NCBI RefSeq assembly: GCF_001509475.1
Contig: NZ_LLZG01000368.1
Span: forward strand, 1-53,878
Reading direction: 5' to 3'
DNA from: Streptomyces regalis
GTDB lineage: Bacteria; Actinomycetota; Actinomycetes; Streptomycetales; Streptomycetaceae
Length of the DNA stretch: 53,878 bases
Each line of letters begins with the position of its first letter. Within the stretch, counting starts at the first letter, position 1. Positions 1 through 7,898 of this stretch are shown here, in pieces. The notes beneath the pieces are model-generated. The model was not told the DNA's origin and made no database searches. It saw only the letters and a program-made list of their open reading frames with translations. The position numbers were made by a program, and so were the translations under genes.

Positions 1-1
1 C

Positions 2-139
2 CTGCCCGCCGTCCTCCCCCGCGGTGCGGAGAAACCCTCGGCCGCCCACCGTGCCCGGCTCGCTCTCGCCGAAGCCGCCGGGACGGTGCTGGCCGGTGGC
101 CTTTCCCTGCTCGGCATCGACGCACCCGAACACCTCTGA
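2..139 (+). CDS. ArgS-type DALR anticodon-binding domain protein, C-terminal end (partial)
   Basis: Only the last 45 codons are in the window, ending at TGA 137-139, 17 bases before lysA. The translated end contains [20 protein letters not shown] and finishes GIDAPEHL, which resembles the last helices of the DALR anticodon-binding domain of arginyl-tRNA synthetase. In actinobacteria argS or an ArgS-related anticodon-binding protein commonly precedes lysA. The synthetase core lies outside the window, so I cannot tell a true ArgS from an ArgS-related stand-alone protein. The close spacing suggests co-transcription with lysA. Confidence 0.6.
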   Translation: MPAVLPRGAEKPSAAHRARLALAEAAGTVLAGGLSLLGIDAPEHL

Positions 140-156
140 GAGAGCCCACGACAGTC

Positions 157-1548
157 ATGAGCCGTTCCGCCCACCCCGCCGGGCCCCGCCACGCCGACGT
201 CCTCCCCGAGGGGCACTACTCCGCCCCGCCCACCGACCTCAACGCCCTCGACCCGAAGGTGTGGGCCCAGACCGTTGCCCGCAACGCCGAGGGAACCGTC
301 ACCGTCGGCGGCATCGACGTGAAGACCCTCGCCGAACAGCACGGCACCCCCGCCTACTTCCTCGACGAGGCCGACTTCCGGGCCCGGGCACGGGCCTGGC
401 GCAGCGCCTTCGGGTCCGAAGCCGACGTCTTCTACGCCGGCAAGGCGTTCCTGTCCCGTGCCGTCGTGCGGTGGCTGCACGAGGAAGGGCTCAACCTGGA
501 TGTGTGCTCCGGGGGCGAGCTCGCCACCGCCCTGTCGGCCGGCATGCCCGCCGACCGCATCGCCTTCCACGGCAACAACAAGTCCGTCGACGAGATCACC
601 CGGGCCATCACCGCCGGCGTCGGCCGTATCGTCCTCGACTCCTTCCAGGAGATCGTCCGCGTCGCCCACATCGCCCAGTCCCTCGGCAAGCGGCAGCGCG
701 TCCAGATCCGTATCACCGTCGGGGTCGAAGCTCACACGCACGAGTTCATCGCCACCGCCCATGAGGACCAGAAGTTCGGTATTCCGCTCGCCGGCGGGCA
801 GGCCGCCGAGGCTGTGCGGCGGGCCCTTCAGCTGGACGGGCTCGAGCTCATCGGGATCCACAGCCACATCGGGTCGCAGATCTTCGACATGTCCGGGTTC
901 GAGGTCGCCGCGCACCGGGTGGTCGGGCTGCTGAAGGACATTCGTGACGAGCACGGGGTCGAACTGCCCGAGATCGACCTCGGGGGCGGGCTCGGAATCG
1001 CCTACACCAGCGACGACGACCCCCGCGAGCCGCACGAGATCGCCAAGGCCCTCACCGAGATCGTCACCCGTGAGTGCGAGGGCGCCAAGCTGCGCACGCC
1101 GCGCATCTCCGTCGAGCCGGGGCGTGCCATCGTCGGGCCGACCGCCTTCACGCTCTACGAGGTCGGCACCATCAAGCCCCTCGACGGGCTGCGCACGTAC
1201 GTCTCCGTCGACGGCGGCATGTCCGACAACATCCGTACGGCGCTGTACGACGCCGAGTACAGCGTCGCCCTCGTGTCCCGGACGAGCGACGCCGAGTCCA
1301 TGCTCGCCCGCGTCGTCGGCAAGCACTGCGAGAGCGGGGACATCGTCGTGAGGGACGCGTTCCTTCCCGCCGACCTGGCACCGGGTGACCTCATCGCCGT
1401 ACCGGCGACGGGTGCCTACTGCCGGTCCATGGCCAGCAACTACAACCACGTGCTCCGGCCGCCGGTCGTCGCCGTGAACGACGGTGAGGCCCGGGTGATC
1501 GTCCGGCGCGAGACGGAGGAGGACCTCCTGCGTCTCGACGTCGGATAG
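157..1548 (+). CDS. lysA: diaminopimelate decarboxylase
   Basis: Catalyses the last step of lysine synthesis, decarboxylating meso-diaminopimelate to L-lysine with PLP in the cytoplasm. The 463-residue protein has the fold type III alanine-racemase-like barrel and C-terminal beta domain of the family. Visible marks are the PLP lysine in FYAGKAFL (about Lys96), HSHIGSQIF, the phosphate-binding glycine loop GGGLGIAY, EPGRAIVG, and the CESGD cysteine that completes the active site of the partner subunit. The ATG at 157 precedes MSRSAHPAGPRHADVLPEGHY, a normal actinobacterial N-terminus. The gene heads a lysine/threonine group: lysA removes diaminopimelate, while hom directs aspartate semialdehyde to threonine and methionine. 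Length is normal for the family. Confidence 0.96.
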   Translation: MSRSAHPAGPRHADVLPEGHYSAPPTDLNALDPKVWAQTVARNAEGTVTVGGIDVKTLAEQHGTPAYFLDEADFRARARAWRSAFGSEADVFYAGKAFLSRAVVRWLHEEGLNLDVCSGGELATALSAGMPADRIAFHGNNKSVDEITRAITAGVGRIVLDSFQEIVRVAHIAQSLGKRQRVQIRITVGVEAHTHEFIATAHEDQKFGIPLAGGQAAEAVRRALQLDGLELIGIHSHIGSQIFDMSGFEVAAHRVVGLLKDIRDEHGVELPEIDLGGGLGIAYTSDDDPREPHEIAKALTEIVTRECEGAKLRTPRISVEPGRAIVGPTAFTLYEVGTIKPLDGLRTYVSVDGGMSDNIRTALYDAEYSVALVSRTSDAESMLARVVGKHCESGDIVVRDAFLPADLAPGDLIAVPATGAYCRSMASNYNHVLRPPVVAVNDGEARVIVRRETEEDLLRLDVG

Positions 1549-1584
1549 TCCCGAATGGACCCGGGACAGACCCGGGACAGACCC

Positions 1585-1613
1585 GGGGTGGAAGATCTCC
1601 TGTCTTCCACCCC
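1585..1613 (+). terminator. stem-loop after lysA
   Basis: Perfect 11-bp inverted repeat GGGGTGGAAGA (1585-1595) / TCTTCCACCCC (1603-1613) with a 7-base loop, 36 bases after the lysA stop. It has no strong U tract. It follows a short tandem repeat of ACCCGGGACAG at about 1559-1580. It may be a factor-independent terminator or an mRNA 3'-end stabiliser for lysA. Confidence 0.6.
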
Positions 1614-1641
1614 TGTACAAATGAAATAGATGTCTCACGAT

Positions 1642-1670
1642 CCGGACGAAGGGCAGAAACTCCCGTCCGG
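1642..1670 (+). promoter_or_regulatory. second stem-loop in lysA-hom intergenic region
   Basis: CCGGAC (1642-1647) pairs with GTCCGG (1665-1670), and GGG/CCC extends the stem across a small bulge. It lies 48 bases before the chosen hom start and overlaps an alternative upstream GTG (1670). It may be a leader hairpin for hom; no conserved leader family was recognised. Confidence 0.35.
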
Positions 1671-1717
1671 TGAGTGAGACTGGTGCAACCGTAGACGGTA
1701 AGAGGAAACGAGGTCGG

Positions 1718-3010
1718 ATGATGCGTACGCGTCCGCTGAAGGTGGCGCTGCTGGGCTGTGGGGTTGTCGGCTCAGAGGTGGCGCGCATCATGACGACGCA
1801 CGCCGACGACCTCGCCGCCAGGATCGGGGCTCCCGTGGAGCTCGCGGGGGTGGCCGTACGGCGGCCCTCCAAGGTTCGTGAGGGCATCGACCCCTCGCTC
1901 ATCACCACCGACGCGACCGCCCTCGTCAAACGCGGCGACATCGACGTCGTGGTGGAGGTCATCGGCGGCATCGAGCCCGCCCGTACCCTCATCACCACCG
2001 CCTTCGAGTACGGCGCGTCGGTCGTGTCGGCGAACAAGGCGCTCCTCGCCCAGGACGGCGCCGCTCTCCACGCGGCGGCGGAAGCGAACGACAAGGACCT
2101 CTACTACGAGGCCGCCGTCGCCGGTGCCATCCCGCTGATCCGTCCGCTGCGCGAGTCCCTCGCCGGCGACAAGGTCAACCGGGTCCTCGGCATCGTCAAC
2201 GGCACCACGAACTTCATCCTCGACAAGATGGACTCGACCGGCGCCGGATATCAGGAGGCCCTCGACGAGGCCACCGCCCTGGGGTACGCCGAAGCCGACC
2301 CGACCGCCGACATCGAGGGCTTCGACGCCGCCGCCAAGGCCGCCATCCTCGCCGGAATCGCGTTCCACACGCGCGTGCGCCTCGACGACGTCTACCGCGA
2401 GGGCATGACCGAGGTGACCGCGGCCGACTTCGCCTCCGCGAAGAACATGGGCTGCACCATCAAGCTGCTCGCCATCTGCGAGCGGGCCGAGGACGGCGCC
2501 TCCGTCACCGCGCGCGTGCATCCCGCCATGATCCCGCTGACCCACCCGCTCGCCTCCGTGCGCGGCGCGTACAACGCCGTGTTCGTGGAGTCCGACGCGT
2601 CCGGCCAGCTCATGTTCTACGGCCCCGGCGCGGGCGGCTCCCCGACCGCGTCCGCCGTACTCGGCGACCTCGTCGCCGTCTGCCGCAACCGGCTCAGCGG
2701 GGCAACGGGGCCCGGCGAGTCGGCGTATGCCGCCCTGACCGTGTCGCCGATGGGTGACGTCGTCACGCGCTACCACATCAGCCTCGATGTGGCGGACAAA
2801 CCGGGTGTTCTCGCCCAGGTGGCGACCGTGTTCGCCGAGCACGGAGTCTCGATCGATACGGTTCGCCAGCAGGGCAAGGACGGCGAGGCCTCTCTCGTCG
2901 TCGTCACCCACCGTGCGTCCGACGCGGCCCTCACCGGGACCGTGGAGGCGCTGCGCAAGCTCGACACCGTGCGGGGTGTCGCCAGCATCATGCGGGTTGA
3001 AGGAGAGTAA
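1718..3010 (+). CDS. hom: homoserine dehydrogenase
   Basis: Reduces aspartate-4-semialdehyde to homoserine with NAD(P)H, the branch point to threonine and methionine. The 430-residue form carries an N-terminal Rossmann motif (LLGCGVVGSEVA), the SANKALLA segment, the catalytic-domain signature NGTTNFILDKM, and a C-terminal ACT domain (YHISLDVADKPGVLAQVATV) expected to bind threonine for feedback inhibition. I chose ATG 1718 (MMRTRPLKVALL) because GAGG lies just upstream and the family begins here. An in-frame GTG at 1670 would add 16 residues and sits inside a hairpin. The gene is followed after 6 bases by thrC. It is monofunctional, with no aspartokinase domain. Confidence 0.95.
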   Translation: MMRTRPLKVALLGCGVVGSEVARIMTTHADDLAARIGAPVELAGVAVRRPSKVREGIDPSLITTDATALVKRGDIDVVVEVIGGIEPARTLITTAFEYGASVVSANKALLAQDGAALHAAAEANDKDLYYEAAVAGAIPLIRPLRESLAGDKVNRVLGIVNGTTNFILDKMDSTGAGYQEALDEATALGYAEADPTADIEGFDAAAKAAILAGIAFHTRVRLDDVYREGMTEVTAADFASAKNMGCTIKLLAICERAEDGASVTARVHPAMIPLTHPLASVRGAYNAVFVESDASGQLMFYGPGAGGSPTASAVLGDLVAVCRNRLSGATGPGESAYAALTVSPMGDVVTRYHISLDVADKPGVLAQVATVFAEHGVSIDTVRQQGKDGEASLVVVTHRASDAALTGTVEALRKLDTVRGVASIMRVEGE

Positions 3011-3016
3011 CCAGCA

Positions 3017-4075
3017 ATGACCCACCAGTGGCGCGGAATCATCGAGGAGTACCGGGACCGGCTGCCCGTCTCCGACACCACGCCGGTCGTGACGCTCCGC
3101 GAGGGCGGCACGCCCCTCGTGCCCGCGCAGGTGCTCTCCGAGCGCACGGGCTGCGAGGTCCACCTCAAGGTGGAGGGTGCGAACCCGACCGGGTCCTTCA
3201 AGGACCGCGGCATGACCATGGCCATCAGCAAGGCCAAGGAGGAGGGGGCCAAGGCTGTTATCTGTGCCTCCACCGGTAACACCTCCGCCTCTGCCGCCGC
3301 CTACGCCGTGCGCGCGGGAATGGTTTCGGCCGTTCTCGTGCCGCAGGGCAAGATCGCGCTCGGCAAGATGGGCCAGGCCCTCGTGCACGGCGCGAAGATC
3401 CTCCAGGTCGACGGCAACTTCGACGACTGCCTCACGCTCGCCCGTGACCTGAGCGACAACTACCCCGTGGCACTGGTCAATTCGGTCAACCCGGTGCGTA
3501 TCGAGGGGCAGAAGACGGCCGCCTTCGAGATCGTGGACATGCTGGGCGACGCCCCCGACATCCACGTCCTGCCGGTGGGCAACGCGGGCAACATCACCGC
3601 GTACTGGAAGGGCTACACCGAGTACGCCGCCGACGGTGTCTCGAAGCAGACCCCGCGCATGTGGGGTTTCCAGGCTTCCGGCTCCGCGCCCATCGTGCGC
3701 GGCGAGGTCGTCAAGGACCCGTCGACCATCGCCACCGCCATCCGCATCGGCAACCCGGCCTCGTGGCAGTACGCGCTTGCCGCGCGGGACGAGTCCGGCG
3801 GCTTCATCGACGAGGTGACGGACCGTGAAATCCTGCGCGCCTACCGGCTGTTGGCCGCGCAGGAGGGCGTCTTCGTGGAGCCCGCGTCCGCCGCGTCGGT
3901 CGCCGGTCTGCTGAAGGCCGCCGAGCAGGGCAAGGTCGACCCGGGCCAGACGATCGTGTGCACCGTCACCGGCAACGGCCTCAAGGACCCCGACTGGGCC
4001 GTCGCAGGCGCCCCGCAGCCTGTCACCGTCCCGGTCGACGCGGCGACGGCGGCCGAGCGGCTCGGACTGGCGTAA
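3017..4075 (+). CDS. thrC: threonine synthase
   Basis: Converts O-phospho-L-homoserine to threonine with PLP. The 352-residue protein belongs to the shorter fold type II class. The PLP lysine is in [14 protein letters not shown] (Lys62). The glycine-rich phosphate loop is [13 protein letters not shown], and the [14 protein letters not shown] segment is typical. ATG 3017 follows hom after only 6 bases with a GAAGGAGA ribosome-binding site inside the end of hom, so hom and thrC are translationally linked. About 330 noncoding bases then separate thrC from thrB, which can therefore be controlled separately. Confidence 0.95.
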   Translation: MTHQWRGIIEEYRDRLPVSDTTPVVTLREGGTPLVPAQVLSERTGCEVHLKVEGANPTGSFKDRGMTMAISKAKEEGAKAVICASTGNTSASAAAYAVRAGMVSAVLVPQGKIALGKMGQALVHGAKILQVDGNFDDCLTLARDLSDNYPVALVNSVNPVRIEGQKTAAFEIVDMLGDAPDIHVLPVGNAGNITAYWKGYTEYAADGVSKQTPRMWGFQASGSAPIVRGEVVKDPSTIATAIRIGNPASWQYALAARDESGGFIDEVTDREILRAYRLLAAQEGVFVEPASAASVAGLLKAAEQGKVDPGQTIVCTVTGNGLKDPDWAVAGAPQPVTVPVDAATAAERLGLA

Positions 4076-4221
4076 GCGGGGCCACACCCCGTCGTAGCGG
4101 CGCCCGAACCCGTCGTACGGGGCTCGTGTCCGCGCGTAAGAGGGCGCTTACCTGGGGAACTTCCCTACGGGGGGTGCACAGGGGGCATACGACACGCATC
4201 GTGCGCCTCCTGTGCGCCCTA

Positions 4222-4251
4222 TGTCGCCACAGAACCCACCTTCGATAGGCT
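4222..4251 (+). promoter_or_regulatory. candidate thrB promoter
   Basis: TGTCGC (4222-4227) and TAGGCT (4246-4251) are separated by 18 bases, a plausible housekeeping-sigma promoter. It lies in the 330-base thrC-thrB gap (4076-4405). That gap also holds a perfect 13-bp tandem duplication, CGTCATCGAATGT, at 4342-4354 and 4355-4367, just before the thrB ribosome-binding site. No other gene is visible in the gap. The prediction rests on the hexamers only. Confidence 0.35.
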
Positions 4252-4405
4252 GTACTGAACCCGCCCGCCGCATATGCCTCCGCATGGGGTGCGGTGCCGC
4301 GCCGTCTCCGCGGCCCGGAAGCGGCCCCAGGGGTCTTCGTACGTCATCGAATGTCGTCATCGAATGTCTTCGACAATCACGCAGCTCAAGGAGAGTCATC
4401 GAGCG

Positions 4406-5323
4406 ATGGCCGGTCCAGCCTTCCGCGCCGCCGCCGTCCGGGTGCGCGTCCCCGCCACCAGCGCCAACCTCGGCCCGGGCTTCGACGCCCTCGGCCTGTC
4501 GCTGGGGCTCTACGACGACGTGGTCGTCCGGGTGGCCGACTCCGGGCTGCACATCGACATCGCGGGTGAGGGCAGCGAGACGCTGCCGCGTGACGAAAAG
4601 CACCTTCTTGTACGATCCCTGCGCACCGCCTTCGACCTGCTGGGCGGCCAGCCGCGCGGCCTGGAGATCGTCTGCGCCAACCGTATCCCGCACGGCCGGG
4701 GCCTGGGATCGTCCTCGGCCGCCATCTGCGCCGGCATCGTCGCCGCGCGCGCCGTGACCATAGGCGGCGAGGCCAAGCTCGACGACACGGCCCTCCTGGA
4801 GCTCGCCACCGAGATCGAGGGCCACCCCGACAACGTGGCGGCCTGTCTGCTCGGCGGATTCACCCTCTCCTGGATGGAGGCCGGTGCCGCGCGGGCGATC
4901 AGGATGGATCCCGCCGATTCCATCGTTCCGGTGGTTTTCGTGCCCGGAAAGCCGGTCCTCACCGAGACCGCGCGCGGCCTGCTCCCGCGCACCGTGCCGC
5001 ACGTCGACGCCGCCACCAACGCGGGCCGTGCAGCCCTACTCGTCGAGGCCCTGACCAGGCGCCCCGAGCTGCTGCTGCCCGCCACCGAGGACCGCCTCCA
5101 CCAGGAATATCGTGCGCCCGCGATGCCGGAGAGCGCGGCGCTGGTGGAGCGGCTGCGGGCCGACGGCGTCCCGGCAGTCATTTCCGGCGCGGGCCCCACC
5201 GTTCTGGCGTTGGTCGACGCCGACAACGCCGACAAGGTGGCCCATCTGGCAGGCGACGGCTGGGCCGCGAACCGGCTCGAGCTGGACGCCCAGGGAGCGA
5301 GCGTGCTGCCGCTTGCGACCTGA
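4406..5323 (+). CDS. thrB: homoserine kinase
   Basis: Phosphorylates homoserine with ATP to give the threonine synthase substrate. This 305-residue GHMP-family kinase has the N-terminal VPATSANLGPGFDALGLSL motif, the ATP-binding glycine/serine loop GRGLGSSSAAICAG, and the C-terminal GHMP segment VISGAGPTVLALV. I chose ATG 4406 because AAGGAGAG lies about 10 bases upstream and the protein then starts MAGPAFRAAAVRVRVPATSA. Longer upstream frames lack family similarity. It completes the threonine branch begun by hom and thrC. Confidence 0.95.
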   Translation: MAGPAFRAAAVRVRVPATSANLGPGFDALGLSLGLYDDVVVRVADSGLHIDIAGEGSETLPRDEKHLLVRSLRTAFDLLGGQPRGLEIVCANRIPHGRGLGSSSAAICAGIVAARAVTIGGEAKLDDTALLELATEIEGHPDNVAACLLGGFTLSWMEAGAARAIRMDPADSIVPVVFVPGKPVLTETARGLLPRTVPHVDAATNAGRAALLVEALTRRPELLLPATEDRLHQEYRAPAMPESAALVERLRADGVPAVISGAGPTVLALVDADNADKVAHLAGDGWAANRLELDAQGASVLPLAT

Positions 5324-5731
5324 CACACGGTTGCCGGATTTCGAGAGGGGGAATGTTTGTTGGATCCGGTAGTGTTAATCTCAAGTCTGCACCCGACCCC
5401 ACCATGGCGAGGTGCTTGTTGTCCCCGTCCGGGACAGACATTCTTCCGGGAGCCTCCCAAGCCGCACTGTGTTCCGTACGACGTACGCGGGCAGTACCTC
5501 GTACGCGGGCATTGAGCGACTTGCCGGGCACGCTCCGGAACCGGCGCGACCGAGCCGAGTGACACAGACACTGAGTGCCACAGCTCTGGGAAGCGCCATC
5601 ACCAGATATTTCCTCCGCCGCTTCGGCGGAACACCGCCCCGGCACGGTCCACACACCAAGGACCGAAGCCGGACAGCACAACCGGTCGCCGAGCCAGACA
5701 GGCCGACGTCCGCTCCAGGGAAGGACCCTTC
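5324..5731 (+). promoter_or_regulatory. 408-base leader region of rho
   Basis: No gene is supported here. Near the left end is TTGTTGGATCCGGTAGTG followed by TTAATCTC (about 5356-5382), AT-rich for this genome and a likely promoter zone, although no clean -35/-10 pair stands out. A direct repeat CGTACGCGGGCA occurs at about 5484 and 5505. A perfect 7-bp hairpin TCCGCCG-CTT-CGGCGGA lies at 5614-5630. A long untranslated leader would suit autogenous control of rho by Rho-dependent attenuation, known in other bacteria; this is inference. Confidence 0.45.
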
Positions 5732-7765
5732 GTGAGCGACACCACCGATCTGATGGGCGCACGTGTCGAGGAGACCGCTGCCGCGCCCGCCACGGACGCC
5801 TCCGCGCCTGCCAGCGGTGCCGGCTCCCGGCGGCGCCGCGGTACCGGCCTCGAGGGCATGGTGCTGGCCGAGCTGCAGCAGGTCGCATCCGGCCTCGGCA
5901 TCAGGGGCACCGCGCGCATGCGCAAGAGCCAGCTGATCGAGGTCATCAAGGAGGCGCAGGCCGGGGGAGGTGCCGCGGCTCCCAAGGAGGAGGCCGCCAC
6001 CGAGACCAAGCCCAAGCGCCGCGCCACCTCCAAGGCTCGTACCGGCGAAGACGCCGAGAAGAAGGCGGAGAAGGCGGCTGCGGCCCCCGCCGAGAAGGCC
6101 GTGGCCCAGCAGCAGATCGAGATTCCCGGCCAGCCGGCTGGGGGCCCCTCCCGCGCGAGCGAAGCCGAGCGTGGGGGAGAGGACGCCCCGGCCGAGCGTC
6201 GGCGTCGCCGCGCCACCGCCGACGCCGGAGCCCCCGCGTCCGCCCCCGAGACGGTCGCGGCCGAGGCGAAGAGCGAGCCGAAGGCCGAGACGCCCGCGCA
6301 GTCGCAGGCCCAGCAGGGCGACGCCGGTGAGGGCGGCGAGGGCCGCCGTCGCGACCGCCGTGAGCGCGGTCGGGACCGGGACCGCGGTGACCGCGGTGAC
6401 CGCCGCAAGGGCGACGACCAGCAGGGCGGCGGCCGTCAGGACCGCGGTCAGCAGCAGAGCCAGCAGCAGGGCGGCGGCCGTCAGGACCGTGACCGCGACC
6501 GCCAGCAGCAGGACGACGACGACTTCGAGGGCGGCCGCCGTGGCCGTCGCGGTCGTTACCGCGACCGCCGGGGCCGTCGTGGCCGCGACGAGATGGGCAG
6601 CGCGGAGCCGCAGATCAACGAGGACGACGTCCTGATCCCCGTCGCGGGCATCCTGGACATCCTCGACAACTACGCCTTCATCCGTACGTCGGGCTACCTG
6701 CCCGGTCCGAACGACGTGTACGTCTCCCTCGCCCAGGTCCGCAAGAACGGCCTGCGCAAGGGCGACCACATCACCGGTGCGGTCCGTCAGCCCAAGGAAG
6801 GCGAGCGGCGCGAGAAGTTCAACGCGCTGGTCCGTCTCGACTCCGTCAACGGCATGGCGCCCGAACACGGCCGTGGCCGCCCGGAGTTCAACAAGCTCAC
6901 CCCGCTGTACCCGCAGGACCGGCTCCGTCTGGAGACCGACCCGGGCGTGCTGACCACCCGCATCATCGACCTTGTGTCGCCGATCGGTAAGGGCCAGCGC
7001 GGTCTGATCGTGGCCCCGCCGAAGACCGGCAAGACCATGATCATGCAGGCGATCGCCAACGCGATCACGCACAACAACCCCGAGTGCCACCTGATGGTCG
7101 TCCTGGTCGACGAGCGTCCGGAAGAGGTCACCGACATGCAGCGGTCGGTCAAGGGCGAGGTCATCTCCTCGACCTTCGACCGCCCGGCCGAGGACCACAC
7201 GACGGTCGCGGAGCTCGCCATCGAGCGTGCGAAGCGGCTCGTCGAGCTGGGCCACGACGTGGTTGTCCTGCTGGACTCCATCACGCGTCTGGGCCGTGCC
7301 TACAACCTCGCCGCCCCCGCCTCCGGCCGCATCCTGTCCGGTGGTGTCGACTCGACCGCGCTGTACCCGCCGAAGCGCTTCTTCGGTGCCGCGCGCAACA
7401 TCGAGGACGGTGGCTCGCTCACCATCCTGGCGACGGCTCTCGTCGACACCGGGTCCCGCATGGACGAGGTGATCTTCGAGGAGTTCAAGGGCACGGGCAA
7501 CGCCGAGCTGAAGCTCGACCGGAAGCTCGCGGACAAGCGGATCTTCCCCGCGGTGGACGTGGACGCGTCCGGTACGCGTAAGGAAGAGATCCTGCTTGCC
7601 AGCGACGAGCTCGCCATCGTCTGGAAGCTGCGCCGGGTGCTGCACGCGCTCGACCAGCAGCAGGCGGTCGAGCTGCTTCTCGACAAGATGAAGCAGACGA
7701 AGTCGAACGCCGAGTTCCTGATGCAGATTCAGAAGACGACGCCGACGCCTGGGAACGGCGACTAA
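5732..7765 (+). CDS. rho: transcription termination factor Rho, with long N-terminal insertion
   Basis: Hexameric RNA-dependent ATPase that ends untranslated transcripts. At 677 residues it is far longer than E. coli Rho (419), as expected in high-GC actinobacteria. Order: Rho_N helical domain ([20 protein letters not shown], about residues 34-75); a low-complexity Ala/Lys/Glu then Arg/Gly/Asp/Gln insertion (about 80-285) probably adding RNA binding; the cold-shock-like RNA domain ([16 protein letters not shown]); and the RecA-like ATPase with Walker [12 protein letters not shown] and Walker [11 protein letters not shown]. The GTG start at 5732 follows an AAGGA ribosome-binding site. A palindromic GC-rich element lies in frame within the insertion (see the repeat at 6138). 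Confidence 0.96.
   Translation: MSDTTDLMGARVEETAAAPATDASAPASGAGSRRRRGTGLEGMVLAELQQVASGLGIRGTARMRKSQLIEVIKEAQAGGGAAAPKEEAATETKPKRRATSKARTGEDAEKKAEKAAAAPAEKAVAQQQIEIPGQPAGGPSRASEAERGGEDAPAERRRRRATADAGAPASAPETVAAEAKSEPKAETPAQSQAQQGDAGEGGEGRRRDRRERGRDRDRGDRGDRRKGDDQQGGGRQDRGQQQSQQQGGGRQDRDRDRQQQDDDDFEGGRRGRRGRYRDRRGRRGRDEMGSAEPQINEDDVLIPVAGILDILDNYAFIRTSGYLPGPNDVYVSLAQVRKNGLRKGDHITGAVRQPKEGERREKFNALVRLDSVNGMAPEHGRGRPEFNKLTPLYPQDRLRLETDPGVLTTRIIDLVSPIGKGQRGLIVAPPKTGKTMIMQAIANAITHNNPECHLMVVLVDERPEEVTDMQRSVKGEVISSTFDRPAEDHTTVAELAIERAKRLVELGHDVVVLLDSITRLGRAYNLAAPASGRILSGGVDSTALYPPKRFFGAARNIEDGGSLTILATALVDTGSRMDEVIFEEFKGTGNAELKLDRKLADKRIFPAVDVDASGTRKEEILLASDELAIVWKLRRVLHALDQQQAVELLLDKMKQTKSNAEFLMQIQKTTPTPGNGD
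6138..6179. repeat. palindromic GC-rich element inserted in frame within rho
   Basis: The 42-base stretch begins CTGGGGGCCCCTCCC, has GAGCGAAGCCGAG in the middle and ends GTGGGGGAG. The flanks CTCCCGCG and CGTGGGGGAG can pair. It closely resembles a short dispersed element I remember from many Streptomyces intergenic regions. Here it is exactly 14 codons and encodes roughly [14 protein letters not shown] without breaking the rho frame. The identity as a dispersed repeat is from memory and was not searched. Confidence 0.5.
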
Positions 7766-7793
7766 GCACTAGCGCTCCCAGTAGGTCTCAAAT

Positions 7794-7833
7794 AGGCCGC
7801 TCCCCGTCAAACAGTGACGGGGAGCGGCCTTTT
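7794..7833 (+). terminator. intrinsic terminator of rho
   Basis: A 15-bp perfect stem, GGCCGCTCCCCGTC (7795-7808) with GACGGGGAGCGGCC (7816-7829) plus one A-T pair, 7-base loop, then TTTT. It is the best-formed terminator in the window, 28 bases after the rho stop, and isolates rho from the downstream protease gene. Confidence 0.88.
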
Positions 7834-7898
7834 GGCGCTGATAGGGACGGGCGCATCTGTGCGCCCCTTCCTACTCTTGTGTCTCTGGGGGGACCTTC

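Noticed and set aside
1772..4087. A 771-codon open frame antisense to hom and thrC
   Set aside because: GC-rich codon bias creates long antisense frames. Its product is low-complexity and the opposite strand encodes complete hom and thrC.
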